This document shows positions 50,771 through 59,376 of a DNA stretch of 64,000 bases, piece by piece. How positions within the stretch are numbered: position 1 is the first letter of the stretch; each line of letters starts with the position of its first letter. The stretch is from the NCBI GenBank assembly GCA_039029315.1, contig JBCCGK010000033.1:37214-101213 (forward strand), read 5' to 3'. This DNA is from JBCCCJ01 sp039029315 (GTDB taxonomy: Bacteria; Bacteroidota; Bacteroidia; J057). The notes below the pieces were generated by a model. The model ran no database searches, was not told where the DNA came from, and saw nothing but the letters and a program-made list of their open reading frames with translations. The position numbers and the translations under genes are program-made.

Positions 50771-51622
50771 TTATCTGATGAGATAGGTGATGCTGAGGCC
50801 CTGCGGAGTAGGGAGGATGCTTAATGACTGTGTGGCCTTATGCTTATGAAGAAGAGGAAGGAAAAAACCAAGACTCCCGCCAACCACAGACCCAACCAAA
50901 ACGTCTGTAGGAAAGTGTTTGCCTGATTTGGCTCGAAAATATGCGCCAAGAGCTGTTCCTGTTATACTGGCAGCCCATACTCCTTTTTTCCATTTAGAAT
51001 CAGGAAAGTAGTCCTGAAACGTTCTGGCAAAGAAAAACAATCCAAGAGCTGTTTGGACAGCGTCTCCTGAGAAAAATGAATCCTCGATGTCATCGCCTTG
51101 AATGTCTTCCAGAAATTCCTCTCTGGCTTCCCCCTCCAATCTGCTGATTTGATCGAGGGTGAGATAGGTATATGGGCGTAGACGGTTGGTAAGTCCTTTG
51201 GATAAAGCTGTTAACCCTCTTGCCATTCCCACCCCTTCGGCATAAATCACGGCTAACGTAACTCGACTCTTTACATCGCCTGGGAGGGCCAATAACCCTA
51301 AAGGAACCAGCCGTTTGGCAGTGAACTTGAATATCTTTCCAGCATCCTTTGCCTGTACATCCCATCTGCCAGCTACCCCCCGATCAAGAAAATTGATGTT
51401 GTCAATGTCTGCTGGTCCCAAACTACCCATGTCAAAATTGAGAATCGCTTCATGTGATTCGACATGTTCACCTATCAAAGCCAGACCAAGAGCGCTTCCT
51501 CCAAGAAGAAGGTCCTTGCTCAGGTGTAATTGATAGGGGGAGTTTCTTGTCCAATAGGCGTGCTGACCAAAGCCAGAAATGATTGAGCACACGAGTGTCA
51601 ATGCCAACAATGTCTGTTTCAT
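50771..51622 (-). CDS. PAP2-superfamily membrane protein with altered active site
   Basis: The 283-aa protein has a signal-like start (LLALTLVCSIISGFGQ) and several spans. PAP2 motif 1 (KGLTNRLRPY) and motif 3 (RAKSGKHFPTDV with the nucleophile His) are clear. Motif 2, normally PSGH, reads FFSGDAV: the His that acts as acid/base is Asp. PAP2 enzymes remove phosphate from lipids such as undecaprenyl pyrophosphate or phosphatidate. With the changed motif 2 it may have low or altered activity, or be a binding protein. It is a single gene on the minus strand. Confidence 0.82.
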   Translation of the reverse strand: MKQTLLALTLVCSIISGFGQHAYWTRNSPYQLHLSKDLLLGGSALGLALIGEHVESHEAILNFDMGSLGPADIDNINFLDRGVAGRWDVQAKDAGKIFKFTAKRLVPLGLLALPGDVKSRVTLAVIYAEGVGMARGLTALSKGLTNRLRPYTYLTLDQISRLEGEAREEFLEDIQGDDIEDSFFSGDAVQTALGLFFFARTFQDYFPDSKWKKGVWAASITGTALGAYFRAKSGKHFPTDVLVGSVVGGSLGFFLPLLHKHKATQSLSILPTPQGLSITYLIR

Positions 51623-51718
51623 TGTGAGAAATGTTAAAGTGAAATATGAGTTGATATCACCCCAAGAAACAGAGATTCTCTCCAGAATTCATGATAAGGG
51701 GCTGTTCAGATGGTCCAA

Positions 51719-52849
51719 TTATGTAGAATTGGACGACTTTGTACACATCTGGAGGAATTCTTTGGGGGTTTGGCCGGTTCTGGCTTTGAAGTGTTGATAA
51801 AATGTTGTTTTGGATTTGTATCCAACTTGTTTGCCAAGTCCTTCCATCGAATAAGTATGGCCAAGATCTGAAGAAAGGTATGCGATGGCATGATCAATTC
51901 TGCTTTGATTGAGAAGTTGTTTGAAATTGGTCCCTTTTTCATTCAGGATATAGGACAGCTGATTGTAGGATAGATTCAGATCTTCATTTGCCAATTTAAG
52001 ACTCAAGTCAGGATTGCTGTAGTTGTTTTCCTCTTTAAGATAGTGGAGCAGGAGTTGATACATACGATCTTTCTCCTGAGTCGAGAGTTGTGCATATACG
52101 GTTGATTTCTGATGATTTGCCAGGAACACAGAGTGATTGAGAATCGTCAGACCAAAAACATATACAATCCCACTCAGGAACAAGCAGGTGAAGTAGTTTT
52201 CGCTAGTTGTAAAGTACAGGATATCTACCACGCTGCAGCCAATCGCACATACAAATACAGCAATCAGAATTCGACCCCATTGCTGAAACGTTTGTTTTGT
52301 TTTGCGAGACTTATTGGAAAAAATCCAGGTCCAATTGTTTATAATCAAGACTGCGTACAAGATAAATTGAAAAATTAATAAAATATCCAGAACAGATTCA
52401 TGAAGCAGCATTGCCAGAGATTCGTGGTAATTCTCAAAATGGCAGGTGGTAGGCAGGATTTCGAATATTTCTTCGTGAATATAGCAGAGATGGAAGGAAG
52501 TATCCGACAAATAGAGGGGGGAAAAGACCAGATAACCGAATATTGCCGGGATAATATGTATCCACTCTTTGTGGGCACCAGAAGTTTGTTTGCTATGGAG
52601 GGTATAGAGAAATAAACAAGGGGCGATGAGAAAAACACTTCCTTCACTACTTTCTGCAAAAAATGGGAAGGACAATATTTTGTGGCTCAACCAAAGAACT
52701 TCTTCTGTCAGTTGCCAACAAATAGACAAAAAAATTACACCTAAATACACATAAGGACGCTTGCGACTCTTTAAAAAGACGACGCTCAGCAGGCCAGAAA
52801 TGGACATTCCTCCTATTCCCAGGCATATGATCAAATCGGAGAGAGTCAC
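51719..52849 (-). CDS. Membrane-bound AraC-family regulator (7TM-HTH)
   Basis: The 376-aa protein has seven predicted spans in residues 1-245 (IICLGIGGMSISGLLSVVFL; FILYAVLIINNWTWIF; ILIAVFVCAIGCSVVDILYF among them). A C-terminal AraC HTH follows (LKLANEDLNLSYNQLSYILNEKGTNFKQLLN; MEGLGKQVGYKSKTTFYQHFKARTGQTPKEFL). It has the same architecture as the regulator at 41927. A single-arm copy of the family I repeat lies about 100-160 bases upstream in its promoter region. Target genes and stimulus are unknown. Confidence 0.9.
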   Translation of the reverse strand: MTLSDLIICLGIGGMSISGLLSVVFLKSRKRPYVYLGVIFLSICWQLTEEVLWLSHKILSFPFFAESSEGSVFLIAPCLFLYTLHSKQTSGAHKEWIHIIPAIFGYLVFSPLYLSDTSFHLCYIHEEIFEILPTTCHFENYHESLAMLLHESVLDILLIFQFILYAVLIINNWTWIFSNKSRKTKQTFQQWGRILIAVFVCAIGCSVVDILYFTTSENYFTCLFLSGIVYVFGLTILNHSVFLANHQKSTVYAQLSTQEKDRMYQLLLHYLKEENNYSNPDLSLKLANEDLNLSYNQLSYILNEKGTNFKQLLNQSRIDHAIAYLSSDLGHTYSMEGLGKQVGYKSKTTFYQHFKARTGQTPKEFLQMCTKSSNST

Positions 52850-52953
52850 AAGCGGAATTTACATGAATATTTTTCAGGGTTTTGTAGAGAGATTTTTTGT
52901 CCAATGCAGCTTAATATACAGTGCAACCTTTGAAAAGAAGGAATTCATGAAGG

Positions 52954-53007
52954 TTGAGGAAAAAAGACGCATACAAAAAATAAGTAACAGATTTTAAAAC
53001 AGTCTCT
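52954..53007. repeat. Family I element, single-arm copy D
   Basis: TGAGGAAAAAAGACGCATAC and the following bases through ACAGTCTCT are nearly identical to the right arm of copy C (63.7 kb). The left arm is absent. The terminal TAAGAGACTG, read on the minus strand, supplies the stop codon of the TPR lipoprotein gene. Confidence 0.8.
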
Positions 53008-53993
53008 TAGTTGATCGAATGATTCTGGAGATGAAACACTTCTGCTTCGGCTGCAATATAACCGAATGCTGACCAATATCCAGATTGTGTAACTTGCTTG
53101 AAAATCTCAAATGCTTTGGCCTGATCTCCATTGTAGAGAAACCAGTTGCCGACACCATAACCTTGGGTGACAATCTTGATTCGTTCTTCCGCGTCGGGAT
53201 TGGCAAAATCGAGCAAATCTTCTGGCTGTTTCATCCCCTTATACATCAGAAGCCGATTGTGATAGGCGTTATTTTCGATGATTTCCATATCGGGGAGAAT
53301 GCCTTCCAGCAATTGGGCAGCTTCGGCCTCTCTCCCCAGCCGTCTATAGGTCATGTATAACCAATCTGTGGTTGCGCAAAGAAGATCAGGATTTGTAGAA
53401 ACCTTCATGCATTGTTCCCAACTTGTTGCAGCTTCGGCAAAATCTGCCTGAAGGTATTGTGCCAATGCCAGATGATACCAGATATTGAATTGGAGGCTGG
53501 AGAGGGGGATGTTGAGCTTGTTGGGTAAGCCATCCTGCTCGATTTCGATAGGCCGACCTTCCGCCAGTGTTACTGCACGCTGGAGATCAGAGATGGCTTC
53601 ATCGAACTTGCGAATGCTGATATATCGATGGCCACGATGTCGATACAATTCGGGTGAATCCGGATACTTCTCCATCGCTTGACTAAATATGTCAATAGCT
53701 TCTTGATAATGAGATAGATAAGCTGTTCTTCGTCCAAACCAAATGGCATGTTCTAGGCTGGGAGAGTTGTCGAAATTGGATCTGGCAATGGCAAGGAGGC
53801 TGTCCTTTTTTCGAAAGGTCGCCTCGCTATCAGGGATCGTCCTTAATTCTGTCCCCAACAGGCTGAATGCTTCCACTTGATCAATCTGTTGGAGTGGTGT
53901 CGCATCGGATGTCGAGGAGGAAGTGGAGCAAGCCAAGCATCCTAAGAACGCAAGCAGGCCTATTTGCTGAGAGAAGAGTAGGAGCAACTTCAT
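53007..53993 (-). CDS. TPR lipoprotein
   Basis: The 328-aa protein has a lipoprotein signal (GLLAFLGCLAC) and TPR-like helices (HYQEAIDIFSQAMEKYPDSPELYRHRG, FDEAISDLQRAVTL, AQYLQADFAEAATSWEQC). Family members act as periplasmic or outer-membrane scaffolds. The stop codon is contributed by a single-arm family I repeat, so the C-terminus (HLQNHSIN) may have been altered by insertion. The start overlaps the end of the DinB-like gene by 4 bases, indicating co-expression. Confidence 0.85.
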   Translation of the reverse strand: MKLLLLFSQQIGLLAFLGCLACSTSSSTSDATPLQQIDQVEAFSLLGTELRTIPDSEATFRKKDSLLAIARSNFDNSPSLEHAIWFGRRTAYLSHYQEAIDIFSQAMEKYPDSPELYRHRGHRYISIRKFDEAISDLQRAVTLAEGRPIEIEQDGLPNKLNIPLSSLQFNIWYHLALAQYLQADFAEAATSWEQCMKVSTNPDLLCATTDWLYMTYRRLGREAEAAQLLEGILPDMEIIENNAYHNRLLMYKGMKQPEDLLDFANPDAEERIKIVTQGYGVGNWFLYNGDQAKAFEIFKQVTQSGYWSAFGYIAAEAEVFHLQNHSIN

Positions 53994-54433
53994 CGCTTGT
54001 AGAATATATAATCTGATACCATCGGCGTTCCCCCTATTTTCCTGATATCAGCAACAATTTGCCCTCTATGGTGTGTGCTGTGATTGACCACGTGAAACAA
54101 AATGTCTTTGACTGAATTGGAAAAATGTTGGCCCTTGCTATTCGAATAGTGAATAATTGTGTCAAGCTCCATGTGATCCAGAATCTTTAAGGTATGCTGG
54201 TGATTCTTTGCATCGATAATCAAGGCGTTCTCCCAAGCGTGGACTTCCCATACACCCAATTCAGCTTCTTTGTGAAGGACACGATTGTTCCAAATCTGGT
54301 GAGCGTTGAGAATATGAGAGAATAACTGGATAGATCGCTCTGATAGATTGGATGCTAGTGGCTGAAGGTCTTTCAACAATTGCTGATTGAAATGATGTGA
54401 GTATTCGAAGATTTCTACAAAAAAAGGCTTCAT
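53990..54433 (-). CDS. DinB/DUF1572-type four-helix protein
   Basis: The ATG at 54433 (MKPFFVEIFEYSHHFNQQLL) gives 147 aa; an ATG two codons earlier at 54439 is equally possible. The metal-binding His residues of DinB-like proteins are in place: LNAHQIWNNR and VVNHSTHHRGQIVADIRKIGG. The fold binds zinc or nickel, and members include thiol transferases; specific activity here is unknown. It is coupled to the TPR lipoprotein gene. It is probably cytoplasmic. Confidence 0.88.
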   Translation of the reverse strand: MKPFFVEIFEYSHHFNQQLLKDLQPLASNLSERSIQLFSHILNAHQIWNNRVLHKEAELGVWEVHAWENALIIDAKNHQHTLKILDHMELDTIIHYSNSKGQHFSNSVKDILFHVVNHSTHHRGQIVADIRKIGGTPMVSDYIFYKR

Positions 54434-54472
54434 GATCATAAAATATGAAAGTGGGACGTAAAAAGCAGGAAA

Positions 54473-55759
54473 TCAATCAAGTTTTCTGCGCTGAAGAACC
54501 AATTCCGAAGGAAATGAATCTCTCACAGCTGTCCAACTCAGCCACAACTCATTGTTCCATTGCTCGAGGATCGGGAATCCGCTTGCCCTGCTTTGAGAGA
54601 TGCCCGAGACTGCTTCAGCAGCGGACAATTGGCCATCCTGGAAGACTTGCCTGACATATAGATGTCCCTTGCCTCCTTCCAATTCAATCCAGGAAACCCA
54701 GGCTGATCCATCCTCTAGCATAACAAGGTCTACACGTCCTTCTGGATTGCCCAAATCTATTCGGATGGGTGGGCCGAAGCTTTCCCCCTCATCCAAAGAA
54801 AATGCAAGTTGGACACGTGCTTGATTGTTGCCCCTGCTGAACCATGCGACCGCTACCTCTTGATTCGCACTGGCAACCGCTGGCCCATTCACCGGGCAGC
54901 CAGCAATGATCCAGTCATCTGTGTGAACAGGCATTGGGGAGGACCATTTCCCATCTCGATACAATACGCGGTAGATATCTCTGACTTCTGTATCTGAACG
55001 ATCTCTGTACACGACGATAGCGCCATGAGGTGTTTTGACAGCATCTGTCTGACAACAATCGCAGACTCGTGCATCCAGGACTTGTTCCTCTAAAGGGATT
55101 CCTTCCTCATTCAGCCTTGCCATACGGAGGGACATAGGCCCTTTTTCATTTTCTGCATACGCCCTGCCATCCAACCAGACAATTGCACTGTAATCAGCTG
55201 TCAAGTCAAAAAAACTGGCAAAACCATGTTCAGTCTCTGAGGAGTCTGTATGCGCATATCCAATAGTCAACCAATCGTCCTGTTGTGGAGATTTGCTTGT
55301 CAACCGAACGCCATAGGCATAGGTTCCTTTCCCGTTTTTTGCGAGATGATGGGCTATGAGCTTGCCACTGCTCATTTGATGGATAGAAGGGAAGTCAGCC
55401 CAATTCACAAACCAATTGGTGCCTGATGCGATTGTCTGTGGATCATTCCAGTGAGTGCCATCAAAGGAACGATACCTCAGATAACTCAAGCTATCCTTGT
55501 CTTGAAGCCAACTCAGAAAGATGCCAGAATCGGAGGCGTGAAGATTGGGATATTGGCTGTCTGAACTGCTAGGAAGTTGGACAAGCTGCCAGGCAGACTG
55601 AGGAGTCGGAGTTGGGTGACAAGCAAACCCCCATATGCAGCAAAAAATAATCACTACAATTTGAGGACAGTTGTTGACTGTCAAATCCGGTAAATGAATA
55701 GTAAGCTTCGGAAACACAGAGAATTGTTGGTTATAACTGGATGTGGAACATTTTTTCAT
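54473..55759 (-). CDS. Sialidase/BNR-repeat-like lipoprotein
   Basis: The ATG at 55759 (MKKCSTSSYNQQF) gives 428 aa; a GTG at 55768 would add three residues. A hydrophobic segment ending in IIFCCIWGFAC is a likely lipoprotein signal, although it sits unusually far in (about residue 48). The body is beta-propeller-like with Asp-box-style repeats (FSLDEGESFGPP, YRDRSDTEVRDIYRVLYRDGKW, SFDGTHWNDPQTI) and a CDCCQTD Cys cluster. It may bind or cleave glycans, or be a non-enzymatic propeller. It begins 8 bases after the gamma-glutamyltransferase stop. Confidence 0.78.
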   Translation of the reverse strand: MKKCSTSSYNQQFSVFPKLTIHLPDLTVNNCPQIVVIIFCCIWGFACHPTPTPQSAWQLVQLPSSSDSQYPNLHASDSGIFLSWLQDKDSLSYLRYRSFDGTHWNDPQTIASGTNWFVNWADFPSIHQMSSGKLIAHHLAKNGKGTYAYGVRLTSKSPQQDDWLTIGYAHTDSSETEHGFASFFDLTADYSAIVWLDGRAYAENEKGPMSLRMARLNEEGIPLEEQVLDARVCDCCQTDAVKTPHGAIVVYRDRSDTEVRDIYRVLYRDGKWSSPMPVHTDDWIIAGCPVNGPAVASANQEVAVAWFSRGNNQARVQLAFSLDEGESFGPPIRIDLGNPEGRVDLVMLEDGSAWVSWIELEGGKGHLYVRQVFQDGQLSAAEAVSGISQSRASGFPILEQWNNELWLSWTAVRDSFPSELVLQRRKLD

Positions 55760-55767
55760 GCTTCTCA

Positions 55768-57504
55768 CTAATATCCAGCCGAAGCATTATCCGCACGGGT
55801 ATGATCAGCGCCACCTTCCAATCGACCATCTTCAAGAACCAGGATACAGGCCATTCGGCCCAGAGAGCGTCCCAGGCGAACATCATGGCCCATATTGGCC
55901 AGAACTGTACTATCTTTTGCACTCATAGATCCATTTTCCCCATGAACGCGGTCTGGCAACCATTGGGAGTGAATCTTTTTGGCATCGACAGCTTCTTGCA
56001 TGCCCATGCCATGGTCAATGACATTGAGGATGGTTTGGAAGACAGAGGTAATGATGGTGGCTCCACCGGGCGTGCCAACCACCATATGCAGTTGTCCATC
56101 CTTTTCGACGATGGTGGGTGTCATGCTACTCAACATTCGCTTTTCTGGCTGGATGGCATTGGCCTCTCCACCTACCAATCCAAACATATTTGGAACACCT
56201 GGTTTGGCACTGAAATCATCCATTTCATTGTTCAGGAAGAATCCACCACCTTTAACCATGACCTTGGAGCCAAATGTGCCATTGAGGGTAGTGGTGATGG
56301 ACACTGCATTCCCCGCTTCATCGACGATGGAAAAGTGAGTCGTTTCAAAGCTCTCAATCCGATCGACTTTTCCTGCTTTGATATCCTGTGAATTCGTCTT
56401 TTGGGTCATGGAAATGCCTTTCATGCGCTCAGTGATGTAGGCTTGACTTGTCAATCGTTCCAGAGGAACAGGATAAAAATCCATATCTCCCAGGTAGGTG
56501 GCACGATCTGCATATACTCTTCTTTCCAACTCTACCATCATATGGATTCCCTCTGCTGTATTGTGTCCCATTGCGGCAACATCATAAGCTTCTGCCCCCT
56601 TCAACAATTGGATCAAAGCAACGCCTCCGCTGGAAGAGGGGGGCATGGAAATGATGGTGTGGCCTCGGTAGTCGGCGCTTAAGGGGTCTCGCCAGACCGC
56701 CTGATAAGAGGCCAGATCATCGTGGGTAATCAAGCCGCCCCCGGCTTTCATTTCTGCTACCAGCAAATCTGCAGTTTCCCCTGAATAAAATCCATCTCTC
56801 CCTTGTTGTTGAATTCTACCCAATGTCTGTGCGAGTTCTGTAAATCGAATGCTATCTCCCTCTTGCCAGGCTTGAGACTGGACCACAGATGGTTGATAGA
56901 GATTTACCTTGCTGAATTGACTTTTGTATTGATTGAGTTTATCAGCTTCCATTTTGGTGAGGGGAAAACCGTTCGCCGCCAAATCTATGGCTGGTTGCAC
57001 AAGCTCTGCATAAGGAAGGCTTCCAAATTTTTGATAGATCTCTTCCATACCCGCGACAGTTCCAGGAACACCTACTGCGAGATGTCCAAGTCTGCTCCAT
57101 GCTGCGACTGCGTCTCCATTTTTGTCGAGATACATGTCCCGATGGGCTGCTTTTGGGGCTTTTTCGCGATAGTCGAGGCATCCGATCTCTCCTTCTGCTT
57201 TTCTATAGACCAGGAATCCACCACCACCGATATTCCCCGCACCGGGATACACAACCGCTAGGGCATAATTGACCGCGATCGCTGCATCGAACGCATTTCC
57301 GCCTTTTTTCAAAATTTCAACACCTACCTGTGAGGCAAGCGGATGTGCTGATACTGCTATGCCATGTTCAGCAATGAGGCCAGCATGCTCATTGACTTCC
57401 ATCGGTGCCTTGGGCGGGGCAGCATTGCTCGTTGGAGCGTGTCTGCAGGAGGAGAGGAAGAGGACAGATGCAGAAAGAAAGAGGGAAAGAAAAAGAAGTC
57501 TCAT
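55768..57504 (-). CDS. ggt: Gamma-glutamyltransferase lipoprotein
   Basis: The ATG at 57504 (MRLLFLSLFLSASVLFLSSC) gives 578 aa with a lipoprotein Cys. It matches gamma-glutamyltransferase throughout: GNAFDAAIAVNYALAVVYPGAGNIGGGGF, YREKAPKAAHRDMYLD, TTHFSIVDEAGNAVSITTTLN (Thr388 as autocleavage nucleophile) and PEKRMLSSMTPTIV. The enzyme self-processes and transfers or hydrolyses gamma-glutamyl groups, mainly of glutathione, in the periplasm or on the surface. It is followed by the sialidase-like gene and preceded after 51 bases by the D-aminoacylase gene, suggesting a peptide-scavenging operon. Confidence 0.95.
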   Translation of the reverse strand: MRLLFLSLFLSASVLFLSSCRHAPTSNAAPPKAPMEVNEHAGLIAEHGIAVSAHPLASQVGVEILKKGGNAFDAAIAVNYALAVVYPGAGNIGGGGFLVYRKAEGEIGCLDYREKAPKAAHRDMYLDKNGDAVAAWSRLGHLAVGVPGTVAGMEEIYQKFGSLPYAELVQPAIDLAANGFPLTKMEADKLNQYKSQFSKVNLYQPSVVQSQAWQEGDSIRFTELAQTLGRIQQQGRDGFYSGETADLLVAEMKAGGGLITHDDLASYQAVWRDPLSADYRGHTIISMPPSSSGGVALIQLLKGAEAYDVAAMGHNTAEGIHMMVELERRVYADRATYLGDMDFYPVPLERLTSQAYITERMKGISMTQKTNSQDIKAGKVDRIESFETTHFSIVDEAGNAVSITTTLNGTFGSKVMVKGGGFFLNNEMDDFSAKPGVPNMFGLVGGEANAIQPEKRMLSSMTPTIVEKDGQLHMVVGTPGGATIITSVFQTILNVIDHGMGMQEAVDAKKIHSQWLPDRVHGENGSMSAKDSTVLANMGHDVRLGRSLGRMACILVLEDGRLEGGADHTRADNASAGY

Positions 57505-57555
57505 AATATCAGATAGATGAGGGAACAATAAGCAGCAATATACTATAGAAAAGAG

Positions 57556-59106
57556 TTAATGTGTTAACACCTTCCCTGCCAACTCACCAGTGTAGGTTCC
57601 ATTCTTGACAACGAGTTGTCCATTGATAAAGGCAAATATCAGTCCTGAAGCGAGAACTCTTGGGGAGGAAAAATCTGCCTGCGATCTGAATTCTTCGGGA
57701 TCAAAGGCGATAATATCAGCTTTCGAGCCTGGAGTCAGGCTTCCTCGCTTGGACAGCCCTATACTTTGAGCTGTCAATAAGGTGCTCCGGTGGATGAACT
57801 CTTCTAATCGAAGGACGTCTGAATCCTTGACGTAAGTTTGATATTTTTGGGGAAAGGAACCATATTTTCGGGGATGACCAGAACTCCCGTCTGAGCCTGT
57901 CATCACCCACTCCTGTTGCATAAAATTCAGGAGGTCCTCTTCTTTCATATTAAAGGAAGCCACGCTTGCTCTTCCTTTTATGACAATATCGATGGCAATG
58001 TCCACGGCTGATGTGTTTCTTTCTTTTGCGAGATCCTCGAGGGTTTTTCCTAACAGACTGCTATCTCTGCTCCCTGTAATCAACAAGGAAGCTGCCCCCC
58101 CTCGTTTGCGAAGATTCTCTGCCATTTCAGTTTTGATTCTAGGAAGCAATTTGGGATTTGTTAAGCGATTTCGGAATGCTTTTCTGGAATCTTGCATCAC
58201 CCATCTGGGAACCAGGCATGCACTCAATGAGGTGCCAGAGGCACGATACGGATATTGATCTGCAGTTACTTCCAGCCCGGCTTGCCTGGCTGAATCAATC
58301 AAGGCAATGACTTGCTCACTTTGATCCCAAACATCGACACCCAAAGCTTTGATGTGGGCAATATGGGTAGGTAATCCACCTTCCTTGCCTATCTGAATGG
58401 CTTCTCGGACGGCATTCAAGAGTCCAATATTGTAGGTGCTTTCGTCTCGCATATGGGTGTCATAATACCCTCCATAAGCCGCAGCAATTTTTGCCAACTC
58501 TATGACCTCCTCTGTTTTCGCAAAACTTCCAGGACTGTAATAGAGTCCGCTTGACAAACCCAATGCTCCGGCTTTCATCCCTTTTTCCACCCACTTCTTC
58601 ATCTCTGACAGTTGGCTGCTATCGGGGACGTCAGCAGACAAGCCCATGACTGCTCGCCGTATTGTTCCATGACCGACGAGCACGGCTGCATTGGTGCCAA
58701 TCCCTTGTTGGTCAAATGTGCGCATGGTCGCTGCAACGTCCAAAGGCCCTCCTCCATCATTTCCAGTCATGACTGTCGTTACCCCCTGCATCAGAAAAGG
58801 TAAATTGCTGTTCCGAGCACTATCCAGCAGGTCATTCACTGCATGTGTATGCGGGTCAATGAATCCTGGGCACACAATCATTCCAGTGAGGTCAAGGATC
58901 TGTTTTGCTTGAAAATCATGCTGATCCGAAGCGCCTATCCATACAATGCTGTCTGCCGATATCGCAATGTCGCCTTTGATAGGAGAAGTCAGACTTCCGT
59001 CGTACAAATTGCCATTTTGGAGCAGAAAGTCGACTTGTTTGTCCCTACCTTTCTGACAAGATAGTAAGAGGGCTCCTGACAATAATACAAGCAAGAATCG
59101 GCGCAT
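57556..59106 (-). CDS. N-acyl-D-amino-acid deacylase (D-aminoacylase), lipoprotein
   Basis: The ATG at 59106 (MRRFLLVLLSGALLLSC) gives 516 aa with a lipoprotein signal. It is an amidohydrolase with the metal residues of D-aminoacylases: PGFIDPHTHAVND, a lysine/cysteine region, GGYYDTHMRDEST, PTHIAHIKALG and VMTGSDGSSGHPRKYGSFP. It removes the acyl group from N-acyl-D-amino acids (or D-Glu/Asp forms). Location outside the cytoplasm plus the Na+ symporter upstream suggests use of D-amino-acid conjugates from peptidoglycan or lipopeptides. The long frame to 59196 is rejected as start. A family I repeat lies between this gene and the symporter gene. Confidence 0.92.
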   Translation of the reverse strand: MRRFLLVLLSGALLLSCQKGRDKQVDFLLQNGNLYDGSLTSPIKGDIAISADSIVWIGASDQHDFQAKQILDLTGMIVCPGFIDPHTHAVNDLLDSARNSNLPFLMQGVTTVMTGNDGGGPLDVAATMRTFDQQGIGTNAAVLVGHGTIRRAVMGLSADVPDSSQLSEMKKWVEKGMKAGALGLSSGLYYSPGSFAKTEEVIELAKIAAAYGGYYDTHMRDESTYNIGLLNAVREAIQIGKEGGLPTHIAHIKALGVDVWDQSEQVIALIDSARQAGLEVTADQYPYRASGTSLSACLVPRWVMQDSRKAFRNRLTNPKLLPRIKTEMAENLRKRGGAASLLITGSRDSSLLGKTLEDLAKERNTSAVDIAIDIVIKGRASVASFNMKEEDLLNFMQQEWVMTGSDGSSGHPRKYGSFPQKYQTYVKDSDVLRLEEFIHRSTLLTAQSIGLSKRGSLTPGSKADIIAFDPEEFRSQADFSSPRVLASGLIFAFINGQLVVKNGTYTGELAGKVLTH

Positions 59107-59204
59107 AAGAACTGAATATGATGGATTGGAAAAGAAATCGCCAAGGGAGAAAGAACATTTTGGACAATGGGTCTTTCCACCTTGGCGGTAAGGCAATCTT
59201 TCTA

Positions 59205-59367
59205 AGAGACTGTTTGAAAATCTGTCACTTATTTTTTGTATGCGTCTTTTTTCTTCATCCTACAGTTTTTTTTGTTCTCATAGCCCCACTATGAGAACAA
59301 AAAAGAGCCTTGTTTGAGAAAAAAATACATCATAAAAATTCTCAGCACAAATTTCAAAACAGTCTCT
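59205..59367. repeat. Family I palindromic MITE-like element, copy B (inverted)
   Basis: The element begins AGAGACTGTTTGAAAATCTG and ends in CAAAACAGTCTCT. The central hairpin is GTTCTCATAG/CTATGAGAAC. It is 163 bases long and in opposite orientation to copies A and C. It sits 9 bases after the symporter stop codon and about 100 bases before the D-aminoacylase start, inside a probable operon. Confidence 0.88.
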
Positions 59368-59376
59368 GAGAAGACG

